Positions 1 to 6,854 of a DNA stretch of 22,102 bases are shown in pieces (positions within the stretch are counted from its first letter, which is position 1; the number at the start of each line of letters is the position of its first letter). The notes below the pieces were generated by a model. The model was not told the origin of the DNA and ran no database searches. It saw only the letters and a list, made by a program, of their open reading frames with translations. The position numbers and the translations under genes were made by a program. Origin of the DNA: Bacteroidota bacterium (lineage in GTDB: Bacteria; Bacteroidota; Bacteroidia; Bacteroidales; Bacteroidaceae); NCBI GenBank assembly GCA_023458215.1, contig JAEXAJ010000102.1, positions 1-22,102 on the forward strand. Reading direction: 5' to 3'.

Positions 1-500
1 GCCATACCCATTTGAGCTGTCAGATAGGGGTCTTCACCGTAGGTTTCTTGTCCGCGTCCCCATCGTGGATCACGGAAGATGTTGATATTAGGTGTCCACA
101 TTGTCAGACCTTGATAGCGCTGCAACTCTCCATTTTTACTGAACTGGGTGGACTTAGCACGAGCTTCATCGGAAACAGCGGTAAAGACTTGAAGCAACAG
201 CTCATTGTTGAAAGAAGCCCCCATGCCAATGGATTGGGGAAAAACAGTAGCCAATCCGGCACGTCCCACACCATGCAGAGCCTCGTTCCACCAGTCATAG
301 GCTTTTATTCCCAAGCGTGGAATGGCGGGGGAAGTGTTCTGCATTAACAGGACTTTTTCATCCAACGTCAGACGACTGAGTAGATCATTAGCACGCTTCT
401 CCGGTGATAAGTCCGGATTTTGGTAAGGAAATTGAGCGAATACGGGAAGGCAAAGACAAAAGCTACCGATCCCAAAGAGCAAACGAAGTTTTCTGTTCAT
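1..500 (-). CDS. GH3 glycoside hydrolase, N-terminal part (beta-xylosidase/beta-glucosidase type)
   Basis: Only the first 166 codons are in the window; the gene continues past position 1. The start is the ATG at 498-500, followed by a typical Sec signal peptide (MNRK, a hydrophobic core, then VFAQ with likely cleavage before Q). The mature part begins with [19 protein letters not shown] and TLDEKVLLM, then [26 protein letters not shown] and [20 protein letters not shown], which are hallmarks of the GH3 N-terminal TIM-barrel. The WWNEALHGV form is typical of the xylan 1,4-beta-xylosidase/beta-glucosidase branch. The catalytic Asp lies outside the window. The protein is probably periplasmic and removes terminal sugars from oligosaccharides. 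It is separated from the genes upstream by a terminator and a 333-bp gap, so it probably has its own transcript. Family is clear; exact sugar specificity is not. Confidence 0.9.
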   Translation of the reverse strand, partial: MNRKLRLLFGIGSFCLCLPVFAQFPYQNPDLSPEKRANDLLSRLTLDEKVLLMQNTSPAIPRLGIKAYDWWNEALHGVGRAGLATVFPQSIGMGASFNNELLLQVFTAVSDEARAKSTQFSKNGELQRYQGLTMWTPNINIFRDPRWGRGQETYGEDPYLTAQMGM

Positions 501-760
501 GTTAGTATAATATTAAATATGTTTTGATTGAAATGCCGATATCTGTCTTGTCAGGAATAGGAATATCAGTGGGTACAAAAATAATGGATTAGAAGGATTA
601 TAGCGAAAGAAAAACTTTCAAATACTTAATGCTATGTTACCTATTTCATCGGGAGTGTTACATTTTATTCTCTCATGGTTACGTCCGGCTGTTTTGCATG
701 TATTTTCGGCTAAATTTAACCTGGCGAACAAGCTGATTGCAATTCGAATAAGAAGTATAT
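501..760. other. AT-rich non-coding region upstream of the GH3 gene
   Basis: No credible gene lies between the GH3 start at 500 and the terminator at 761-806. The stretch is AT-rich and probably holds the promoter of the GH3 gene. One match to the Bacteroides -7 box TAnnTTTG reads as TATTTTTG on the minus strand at 576-583, but the expected TTTG or TTG about 20 bp further upstream is not clear, so the promoter assignment is weak. A short minus-strand frame that could start near 861 runs antisense to nothing convincing and has no family features. No tRNA-like or other RNA fold was recognised here. Confidence 0.4.
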
Positions 761-806
761 AAAAACAGGCACCCGAGCCCAAGTATTACCTCAGATCGGA
801 TGCCTG
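761..806 (-). terminator. Intrinsic terminator of the YbjQ-family gene
   Basis: Read on the minus strand, 806-796 (CAGGCATCCGA) pairs along its whole length with 776-766 (TCGGGTGCCTG), giving an 11-bp stem with one G-U pair and a 19-nt loop. It is followed directly by TTTTTAT (765-759). The hairpin starts 28 nt after the stop of the gene at 834-1154. The G-U pair works only on the minus strand (it is a C-A mismatch on the plus strand), which supports this orientation. Confidence 0.8.
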
Positions 807-833
807 CCTTATGAAATGTCAATGTAAAAAAGC

Positions 834-1154
834 TTATTCTACCGTCACCGCAGTGCCGCAAGCAGTCACCATCAGCATACTTCCGCTACTTCCTACTGTT
901 TCATAATCAAGGTCAACACCTATCACGGCATTGGCACCTAATCGACGTGCTTGTTCTTGCATTTCTTGTAAGGCAATATCTTTTGCTTCACGCAAAACTT
1001 CTTCGTAAGAACCGCTTCGCCCACCTACTACATCGCGGATGCTGGCAAAGAAATCACGGAATACATTGGCACCGATAATCGTCTCGCCGGATACGATACC
1101 GTAATAGCGGGTGATACGTGCCCCCTCAATAGCTGGAGTTGTTGTTACTAACAT
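834..1154 (-). CDS. YbjQ/UPF0145 family protein
   Basis: This small 106-residue protein matches the YbjQ/UPF0145 (putative heavy-metal-binding domain) family in length and pattern. It has an N-terminal [11 protein letters not shown] strand, [19 protein letters not shown], a basic-acidic helix ([19 protein letters not shown]), then [17 protein letters not shown] and a C-terminal [11 protein letters not shown] strand. Members form ring-like oligomers in structural work, but the cellular role is poorly known and the metal-binding name is a family label rather than shown here. There is no signal peptide or membrane segment, so it should be cytoplasmic. It lies 85 bp after sufS and ends in its own terminator, so it may be the last gene of the suf transcript or a separate unit. 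Confidence 0.88.
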   Translation of the reverse strand: MLVTTTPAIEGARITRYYGIVSGETIIGANVFRDFFASIRDVVGGRSGSYEEVLREAKDIALQEMQEQARRLGANAVIGVDLDYETVGSSGSMLMVTACGTAVTVE

Positions 1155-1202
1155 GTCTTTACTTCTTTAAGTTATTTGCATTTATTGGACGCACACAGAT
1201 AC

Positions 1203-1232
1203 GGGAAAGTTGCAGCTTCGTGCACTTTTCCC
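1203..1232 (-). terminator. Possible weak terminator or hairpin after sufS
   Basis: Minus-strand GGGAAA (1232-1227) pairs with TTTCCC (1208-1203), and TGCA (1224-1221) pairs with TGCA (1214-1211), with a two-base internal mismatch between the two helices. It lies 7 nt after the sufS stop. There is no T-run after it (GTATCTGTG follows), so it may be a processing or stabilising hairpin rather than a true terminator. Confidence 0.35.
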
Positions 1233-1239
1233 ATATTCA

Positions 1240-2454
1240 TTAAAACATCTTGCTGACACGTTCGATACCTGCCACTAGTTTATCTACTTCTTCTTTTGTA
1301 TTATAAAGTCCGAAAGAAGCACGTACGGTTCCTTCAATGCCAAGACGTTGCATCAATGGCTGGGCGCAATGATGACCTGTGCGGACGGCAATGCCGAGAC
1401 GGTCGAGCAGCGTACCCATATCGAAATGATGGATATCGCCTACCAAGAAAGAGATAACGCTTCCCTTCTCTGCCGCTTCGCCAAAGATACGCATACCCGG
1501 TATTTCTTTGAGACGACGCATGGCATATTGAGTCAATTCGTGCTCGTGAGCGGCAATCTGATCCATACCGAGCGCAGATACATAGTCCAAAGCTTTTGCA
1601 AATCCGGTTGTGCCGATATAATCGGGCGTACCGGCTTCAAATTTGAAAGGAAGTTCGTTGAAGGTGGTACGTTCAAAGGAGACATGCTGTATCATTTCGC
1701 CACCACCTTGATAGGGAGGCATCTTGTCCAGCCACTCCGCCTTTCCATAAAGCACACCGACACCCGTAGGGCCATAGACTTTATGTCCGGAGAAGACATA
1801 GAAGTCAGCGTCAAGGTCTTGTACATCCACAGCCATGTGGGGAATGGATTGTGCACCGTCCACAAGGATAGGAACTCCCTGAGCATGGGCAATAGCAGCC
1901 ATTTCTTTAACAGGATTGACTGTACCCAGCACATTGGAAACATGCGTTACACTAACGATCTTTGTACGTTCGGAAAACAATTTCTTATACTCATCCTGCA
2001 AAAGTTCGCCTTTGTCATTCATCGGAATGACTTTAATCGCAATGCCTCTCTTGGCTGCCAACAACTGCCAGGGAACAATGTTGCTATGATGCTCCATCAC
2101 AGAAAGAATCACCTCATCTCCCTCCTTCATAAACTCTTCGCCGAAGCTGGAAACAAGCAGGTTGATGCTCTCCGTTGTGCCACGGGTAAAGATGATTTCA
2201 TTCGTGCTGCGGGCATGGATGAACCGTCGAACCGTCTCACGCGAAGCCTCATGCAATTCCGTTGCCTGTTGCGATAGGAAATGCACACCACGGTGCACAT
2301 TGGCGTTAACAGAATAATACTCATCCGTAATGGCATCAATTACTTGGCGAGGCTTCTGCGTCGTTGCCCCATTATCGAAATACACCAATGGCTTGCCATA
2401 GATTTCGCGGGAAAGGATGGGGAAATCGGTTCTTATCTTTTGAATGTCGTACAT
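1240..2454 (-). CDS. sufS: Cysteine desulfurase SufS
   Basis: SufS is a PLP enzyme that takes sulfur from L-cysteine, giving alanine and an enzyme persulfide that feeds Fe-S cluster assembly on SufBCD. The 404-residue length is normal. Visible signatures are FDNGATTQKP near residue 27, NVHRGVHFLS near 52, the EHHSN motif with the PLP-stacking His at 122-123, LVDGAQSIPH near 197, and FSGHK with the Schiff-base Lys at 225. The RTGHHCAQPLM segment carries the persulfide Cys at 363, matching the E. coli SufS-type active site. It follows sufD by 18 bp, so the two are very likely co-transcribed. No sufE or sufU sulfur-transfer partner is in the window; it may be encoded elsewhere. Confidence 0.97.
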   Translation of the reverse strand: MYDIQKIRTDFPILSREIYGKPLVYFDNGATTQKPRQVIDAITDEYYSVNANVHRGVHFLSQQATELHEASRETVRRFIHARSTNEIIFTRGTTESINLLVSSFGEEFMKEGDEVILSVMEHHSNIVPWQLLAAKRGIAIKVIPMNDKGELLQDEYKKLFSERTKIVSVTHVSNVLGTVNPVKEMAAIAHAQGVPILVDGAQSIPHMAVDVQDLDADFYVFSGHKVYGPTGVGVLYGKAEWLDKMPPYQGGGEMIQHVSFERTTFNELPFKFEAGTPDYIGTTGFAKALDYVSALGMDQIAAHEHELTQYAMRRLKEIPGMRIFGEAAEKGSVISFLVGDIHHFDMGTLLDRLGIAVRTGHHCAQPLMQRLGIEGTVRASFGLYNTKEEVDKLVAGIERVSKMF

Positions 2455-2472
2455 AGAATATCCCTTATTAAG

Positions 2473-3816
2473 TTATTTACAGATGGCGCATCCTTCGCAC
2501 TTATTCAGTTCGCCACGGAAGCGTTTCTCTACCAACAGATGCAAGCGGTCCTTCAAAGCATCGAGACGGATGGTGTCGATGACTTCGTTGACGAAAGCAA
2601 ACATCAACAATAGACGTGCCTCACGGGCAGAGATGCCACGTTGCTGCATGTAGAATAAGGCACTCTCATTGAGTTGTCCTACGGTAGCACCATGACTACA
2701 TTTCACATCGTCGGCATAGATTTCCAACTGCGGTTGGGTGTACATGTGGGCTTCGCGGGTGGCACAAAGATTACGGTTGGTTTGCTGGGAACTGGTATGC
2801 TGGGCACCGGGACGCACCAAAACCAATCCGGCAAAAGCACCGGTGGCCTGATCATCGAGCACATACTTGAAGAGTTCATTGCTGGTACAATTGGCAACAG
2901 CATGGTCGATGGTGGTATTATTATCAACATGCTGGTTCTTGTCGGCAATAGCCATGCCGCAGAAGTTGAGATTGGCTCCTTCACCGGCAAGCACTACGTG
3001 GGTTGTATTACGGGTAGTGCCGTTGTGCAGGGTCATCCCGTTCAGCAGGACATTGCTGTTGGCTTCCTGCTTCACATACATATTGCTGATGCGTACCGTG
3101 CTGGTATGCGTTTCTTCCAGTTCATAGAAATCGAGGTTTGCATTCTCACCTACAAATGCTTCGACTACTTGGGTTGCCAGGAAATTAACATTGTCCATGG
3201 CATGATCGCAGGCCAGCAAGCGCACTTGTGCTCCTTCTTCGAGGATAATCAGCACACGGCGATTCACCATGAAGTTCACATCACCACGCAAGATATTAAC
3301 CAATTGGATGGGTTTGTCCACTACAACATTCTTCGGCACATACAGTAAAACACCATCTTGCGCGAAGGCGGTATTAAAGGCGGTCACTCCGTCTTCGGAA
3401 GTATCGGCCAACTTACCGTAGTATTTCTTCACCAATTCCGGGTGTTGTTCCGCCACCTCTCTCAAACTGCTGAAGAGTACGCCTTCAGGCAGGTGAAACT
3501 TAGGCAAGGACTTGTTATAGAAGGCATCGTTCACCACGAAGTACAGGGCGGTACTCATATTGGGCACGTCGCACTTGAATACGTCGTAAGGGTTTACGGG
3601 AATATCCAGCCGGTTAAGATTCAAACCATAATCGGGCTCAAAGAACTTGCTGATATCCGTATATTTGTATTTCTCCTGTTTGCGGGTAGGGAATCCCAGC
3701 CGCTCAAAGTCGGCAAACGCAGCAGCACGGGGAGCATTCAGCACCTCGGTACTATGCCTGCATATCATAGCCTCGGTTTGGGAGAAAAGATCTATGTATT
3801 GTTGTTCTACACTCAT
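2473..3816 (-). CDS. sufD: Fe-S cluster assembly scaffold protein SufD
   Basis: SufD forms the SufBC2D scaffold complex with SufB and the ATPase SufC. The 447-residue protein has the expected order: an N-terminal helical part with LGFPTRKQEKYKYTDI near residue 40, a central right-handed beta-helix (about 160-380), and the C-terminal helical SufC-binding segment FYMQQRGISAREARLLLMFAF (388-408). The conserved VKCSHGATVGQLNE motif at 371-384 contains His375, equivalent to the functionally important SufD histidine of E. coli. Its placement after sufC and the absence of the SufB-type CGAHTFP motif separate it from SufB. Oddly, the C-terminus ends in CEGCAIC, three cysteines at 440, 443 and 446. 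A repeat element lies between it and sufC. Confidence 0.96.
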   Translation of the reverse strand: MSVEQQYIDLFSQTEAMICRHSTEVLNAPRAAAFADFERLGFPTRKQEKYKYTDISKFFEPDYGLNLNRLDIPVNPYDVFKCDVPNMSTALYFVVNDAFYNKSLPKFHLPEGVLFSSLREVAEQHPELVKKYYGKLADTSEDGVTAFNTAFAQDGVLLYVPKNVVVDKPIQLVNILRGDVNFMVNRRVLIILEEGAQVRLLACDHAMDNVNFLATQVVEAFVGENANLDFYELEETHTSTVRISNMYVKQEANSNVLLNGMTLHNGTTRNTTHVVLAGEGANLNFCGMAIADKNQHVDNNTTIDHAVANCTSNELFKYVLDDQATGAFAGLVLVRPGAQHTSSQQTNRNLCATREAHMYTQPQLEIYADDVKCSHGATVGQLNESALFYMQQRGISAREARLLLMFAFVNEVIDTIRLDALKDRLHLLVEKRFRGELNKCEGCAICK

Positions 3817-3822
3817 TTCTAT

Positions 3823-3924
3823 ATTTATGATTTATGATTTATGATTTATTACGCCTATGATTTATGAATTCATAACCGCACATGAGGCGGCATATTCATA
3901 AATCATAAATTATAAATCATAAAT
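3823..3924. repeat. Heptamer-based inverted repeat between sufC and sufD
   Basis: The arms are 3823-3849 and 3898-3924, complementary at 26 of 27 positions. Each arm is a tandem run of the 7-mer ATTTATG (almost four copies). The 48-nt middle adds ACGCCT (3851-3856) facing AGGCGG (3885-3890) and a perfect 14-bp palindrome, TTATGAATTCATAA, at 3862-3875. The right arm overlaps the end of sufC: its final Asp-Leu codons and TGA stop (3925-3917) are made largely of repeat sequence. No T-run follows on the minus strand, so a simple intrinsic terminator is unlikely, and sufD starts only 7 nt beyond the element. Confidence 0.85.
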
Positions 3925-4672
3925 CTCCCGTTTCTTTCTTGATCCAGTCGAAACCACGCGCTTCAATCTCCTGAGCCAGTTCGGGACCACCGGATTTCAC
4001 GATACGTCCTCCCATCAATACGTGTACATGGTCAGGTTTCAGATAATCCAGCAAACGTTGATAGTGGGTGATTACCATAGCACTGGTCTGCGGGGTCTTT
4101 AGTTTGTTGAAGCCGTCGGCTACGATGCGCAAGGCATCTACGTCAAGACCGGAGTCGGTCTCATCGAGGATAGCGAAGCTAGGTTCCAACATAGCCATTT
4201 GGAAAATCTCGTTACGCTTCTTCTCACCACCACTGAATCCTTCGTTTACACTACGATTCGCCAGTTTGTTGTCCAGCTCCACAATGGCACGTTTTTCGCG
4301 CATCAGCTTCAAGAATTCACTTGCCGACAAAGCAGGCAAGTGGCGGTACTTGCGTTGCTCGTTCACGGCGGCACGCATAAAGTTCACCATGGAAACTCCG
4401 GGAATTTCGACCGGAGCCTGGAAAGACAAGAAAATACCTTCATGCGCACGGTCTTCAGGACTCATGGCAAGCAGATCTTTGCCATTGAAAGTAACCGAAC
4501 CACGGGTTACTTCGTATGCAGGATGCCCTACCAAGACATTGCTCAACGTACTCTTTCCGGCACCATTCTGTCCCATCAGCGCATGTACCTCACCGTCACG
4601 AATAGTCAGGTTGATACCTTTCAATATTTCTTTGCCATTGATACTGGCATATAGGTCTTTTATTTCTAACAT
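3917..4672 (-). CDS. sufC: Fe-S cluster assembly ATPase SufC
   Basis: SufC is the ABC-type ATPase subunit that drives conformational change of the SufB-SufD scaffold. With the start at 4672 (MLEIKDLYASI) the protein has 251 residues, the usual size. It shows Walker A GQNGAGKST at 34-42, Q-loop LSFQAPVEIPGVS at 82-94, the signature NEGFSGGEKKRNE at 143-155, Walker B FAILDETDSGLD at 166-177, and the switch His at 203 in VITHYQRLL. An in-frame ATG exists 57 nt upstream, but those extra residues come from the intergenic repeat and are not family-like, so the shorter start was chosen. The last residues (GDL) and the stop codon sit in the repeat downstream, hinting that the natural end of the gene was altered when the repeat arose. 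Confidence 0.96.
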   Translation of the reverse strand: MLEIKDLYASINGKEILKGINLTIRDGEVHALMGQNGAGKSTLSNVLVGHPAYEVTRGSVTFNGKDLLAMSPEDRAHEGIFLSFQAPVEIPGVSMVNFMRAAVNEQRKYRHLPALSASEFLKLMREKRAIVELDNKLANRSVNEGFSGGEKKRNEIFQMAMLEPSFAILDETDSGLDVDALRIVADGFNKLKTPQTSAMVITHYQRLLDYLKPDHVHVLMGGRIVKSGGPELAQEIEARGFDWIKKETGDL

Positions 4673-4681
4673 AATCTTTAA

Positions 4682-4786
4682 AATTAAGAATGAAGAATTA
4701 AGAATGAAGAATTTCTTTTGCATCTTCATTCCTAACTCTTCATTGTTCTATTTTAATTTTTCATTCTTCATTCTTAACTCTTCATT
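4682..4786. repeat. Heptamer-based inverted repeat between sufB and sufC
   Basis: The left side is a run of 7-mers alternating AATTAAG and AATGAAG (4682-4709). Its segment 4689-4712 is complementary at 23 of 24 positions to 4763-4786. The right arm starts exactly at the sufB stop codon (TAA at 4788-4786), and the element fills nearly the whole gap up to the sufC start at 4672. The 50-nt centre contains further TTCATT-like words. No T-run follows on the minus strand, so transcription presumably continues into sufC. Confidence 0.83.
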
Positions 4787-6240
4787 TATCCCACGCTTCC
4801 TTCCAGCGAGATTGCCAGCAGTTTCTGCGCTTCTACGGCAAATTCCATAGGTAGCTTGTTGAGCACTTCCTTGGCGTAACCGTTTACGATCAAGCCGACG
4901 GCATCTTCTGTGGATATACCTCGTTGGTTGCAATAAAATATCTGGTCTTCACTAATCTTGCTGGTAGTTGCTTCATGCTCTACAATAGCCGTTTCATTGT
5001 GAATATCCATATAGGGGAAAGTGTGTGCACCGCATTTATCGCCAAGCAGCAATGAGTCACACTGGCTATAGTTACGAGCATTATCCGCTTTCGCAGCCAC
5101 ACGTACCAAGCCACGGTAAGAGTTTTCACTCTTTCCGGCGGAAATACCTTTGCTGACAATCGTACTACGGGTATTCTTTCCGAGATGTATCATCTTGGTA
5201 CCCGTATCTGCTTGTTGATAGTGATTAGTAACGGCTACACTATAGAATTCAGCCGTAGAATTATCGCCTGTCAGAATACAGGAGGGATACTTCCAGGTAA
5301 TGGCAGAGCCCGTTTCAACCTGCGTCCAGGATAACTTGCTGTCCACACCTTTGCAGTGACCACGCTTTGTTACGAAGTTATACACTCCACCCCGTCCCTC
5401 GGCATCACCCGGATACCAGTTCTGAACAGTGCTGTACTTCACTTCGGCACGATCGTGTACGACAATCTCCACGATGGCGGCATGCAACTGGTTTTCGTCA
5501 CGCATCGGTGCCGTACAACCTTCCAGATAGGAAACGTATGAATCATCATCCGCCACAATCAATGTTCTTTCAAACTGCCCTGTATTACGGGCATTGATGC
5601 GGAAGTAGGTAGACAATTCCATGGGACAACGTACGCCTTTCGGAATATACACAAACGAACCGTCGGAGAATACCGCCGAGTTCAGTGCGGCAAAGAAATT
5701 ATCACGGTAGGGCACTACCGATCCCATGTATTTCTGTACCAAATCCGGATGTTCACGCACGGCTTCACTGAAGGAGCAAAAGATAATGCCTTTCTCCATC
5801 AATGTTTCTTTGAAGGTTGTTTTCACAGATACCGAGTCCATCACAGCATCCACCGCCATACCACTCAATGCCATTTGCTCCTCCAAAGGAATGCCTAACT
5901 TATTGAAAGTCTTTACCAGTTCAGGATCCACTTCATCCATGCTTTTCGGTCCTTCCTTCTTTTTCGTCGGATCGGCATAGTAAGAAATAGCCTGATAATC
6001 TATCTCGGGAATACGGAGATGTGCCCAGGTAGGCATCTCCAGCGTCAGCCAATGGCGATACGCTTTCAAACGAAACTCCAACAGCCATTCCGGTTCATTC
6101 TTCTTCGCCGAAATTAGCCTCACCACATCTTCATTAAGCCCACGCTCAATGATGTCCGTGTGTACATCGGTCGTAAAACCGTACTTGTACTTCTCCTGTG
6201 TGAGTTCCTTTACATATTTATTGGGTTCTTCCTGTTGCAT
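4786..6240 (-). CDS. sufB: Fe-S cluster assembly scaffold protein SufB
   Basis: SufB is the main scaffold subunit on which Fe-S clusters are built within SufBC2D. The 484-residue length fits. Recognisable parts include YKYGFTTDV near residue 18, [16 protein letters not shown] at 49-64, [20 protein letters not shown] at 197-216, LEGCTAP near 239, and the core [10 protein letters not shown] at 402-411 with Cys403, which corresponds to the essential cluster-assembly cysteine of E. coli SufB. The C-terminal [20 protein letters not shown] at 421-440 is also diagnostic. Its ATG overlaps the stop of the upstream CvpA-family gene in a TAATG arrangement, suggesting translational coupling. It leads the sufB-C-D-S order seen here. 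Confidence 0.98.
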   Translation of the reverse strand: MQQEEPNKYVKELTQEKYKYGFTTDVHTDIIERGLNEDVVRLISAKKNEPEWLLEFRLKAYRHWLTLEMPTWAHLRIPEIDYQAISYYADPTKKKEGPKSMDEVDPELVKTFNKLGIPLEEQMALSGMAVDAVMDSVSVKTTFKETLMEKGIIFCSFSEAVREHPDLVQKYMGSVVPYRDNFFAALNSAVFSDGSFVYIPKGVRCPMELSTYFRINARNTGQFERTLIVADDDSYVSYLEGCTAPMRDENQLHAAIVEIVVHDRAEVKYSTVQNWYPGDAEGRGGVYNFVTKRGHCKGVDSKLSWTQVETGSAITWKYPSCILTGDNSTAEFYSVAVTNHYQQADTGTKMIHLGKNTRSTIVSKGISAGKSENSYRGLVRVAAKADNARNYSQCDSLLLGDKCGAHTFPYMDIHNETAIVEHEATTSKISEDQIFYCNQRGISTEDAVGLIVNGYAKEVLNKLPMEFAVEAQKLLAISLEGSVG

Positions 6241-6746
6241 TATTTATTCAATATATATTGTTCAGTAACCTGTTTTGCTACGGGAAAGAATATCCCGGCA
6301 AATGATTTCATAGGATAATATAACACCGATTCGTTCTTATTTGTTTCACTAATCAACTTATTGTCGGCATCCAAAAACTCTATCACGGCAATCAGCAGAC
6401 TAGTCAGCAGCAGAAACTTCAACGCCCCTAAACCGGAACCCAGCCAATGATTCAGCCAGCCTAGCGACACAGCCTCCATCGCCCTCGTCAGCAAAGACGC
6501 CACCAACGAAAACAGCAACGGAACCGCCAGCCAGATAATGACAAAAGCCAATACCTGTGCCACCGTCATGGAGTCTGTCAACGTAGGGCAGAGTTTTTCC
6601 GCCAGCGAAGCATACAGCATCTTCGCCGCTATAAGCCCGATAATCAGCCCCAGAATAGATGCCAACTGCTTCACAAATCCCTTCATGAAACCGATAATCG
6701 CACCTAGCCCCACAGCCACTATAATGATAATATCTATCGTTGTCAT
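6240..6746 (-). CDS. CvpA family membrane protein
   Basis: This is a 168-residue integral membrane protein of the CvpA (colicin V production) family. Starting at 6746 ([17 protein letters not shown]) it has four hydrophobic segments at roughly 4-20, 27-46, 62-86 and 105-124. The family pattern [20 protein letters not shown] occurs in the first loop and second helix, and [17 protein letters not shown] in the fourth helix. A possible ATG nine codons upstream falls beside the T-run of the upstream terminator and was rejected. The stop codon overlaps the sufB start by one base. CvpA proteins affect envelope stress tolerance and exported factors in enterobacteria; the role here is unknown. The tight link to sufB may simply reflect operon structure. 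Confidence 0.9.
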   Translation of the reverse strand: MTTIDIIIIVAVGLGAIIGFMKGFVKQLASILGLIIGLIAAKMLYASLAEKLCPTLTDSMTVAQVLAFVIIWLAVPLLFSLVASLLTRAMEAVSLGWLNHWLGSGLGALKFLLLTSLLIAVIEFLDADNKLISETNKNESVLYYPMKSFAGIFFPVAKQVTEQYILNK

Positions 6747-6760
6747 ACTCTCTATATATA

Positions 6761-6840
6761 CAAAAAAAGGCACGGATTACACGGACAAGCACGGTTCTTC
6801 TTAATTAACCAATCCGTGAAATCCGTGTAATCCGTGCCTA
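6761..6840 (-). terminator. Inverted repeat and intrinsic terminator after infB
   Basis: Arms 6768-6785 and 6822-6839 are a perfect 18-bp inverted repeat (AGGCACGGATTACACGGA and its complement). The right arm together with 6811-6821 contains three copies of a 9-mer CACGGATTN on the minus strand, so this is also a tandem-unit repeat. On the minus strand the hairpin is followed immediately by TTTTTTTG (6767-6760), which makes it a convincing intrinsic terminator for infB, whose stop is 15 nt upstream. Since no obvious new promoter lies between it and the CvpA-family gene 22 nt further on, partial read-through into cvpA-suf is likely. Confidence 0.8.
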
Positions 6841-6854
6841 AAAGTTTATTTCGC

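Noticed and set aside
500..833. tRNA or small RNA gene in the gap before the YbjQ-family gene
   Set aside because: No cloverleaf arms, TTCGA-type T-loop or CCA end; the only strong fold is the terminator at 761-806.
1348..2277. 309-codon plus-strand reading frame
   Set aside because: It is fully antisense to sufS, whose catalytic motifs are unmistakable; the translated product shows no family features.
4673..4729. Longer SufC start
   Set aside because: The added residues are translated from the intergenic heptamer repeat and do not match the conserved SufC N-terminus.
6768..6839. Small insertion element (MITE)
   Set aside because: There is an inverted repeat but no visible target-site duplication, and the internal tandem 9-mers plus T-run fit a terminator/repeat better.
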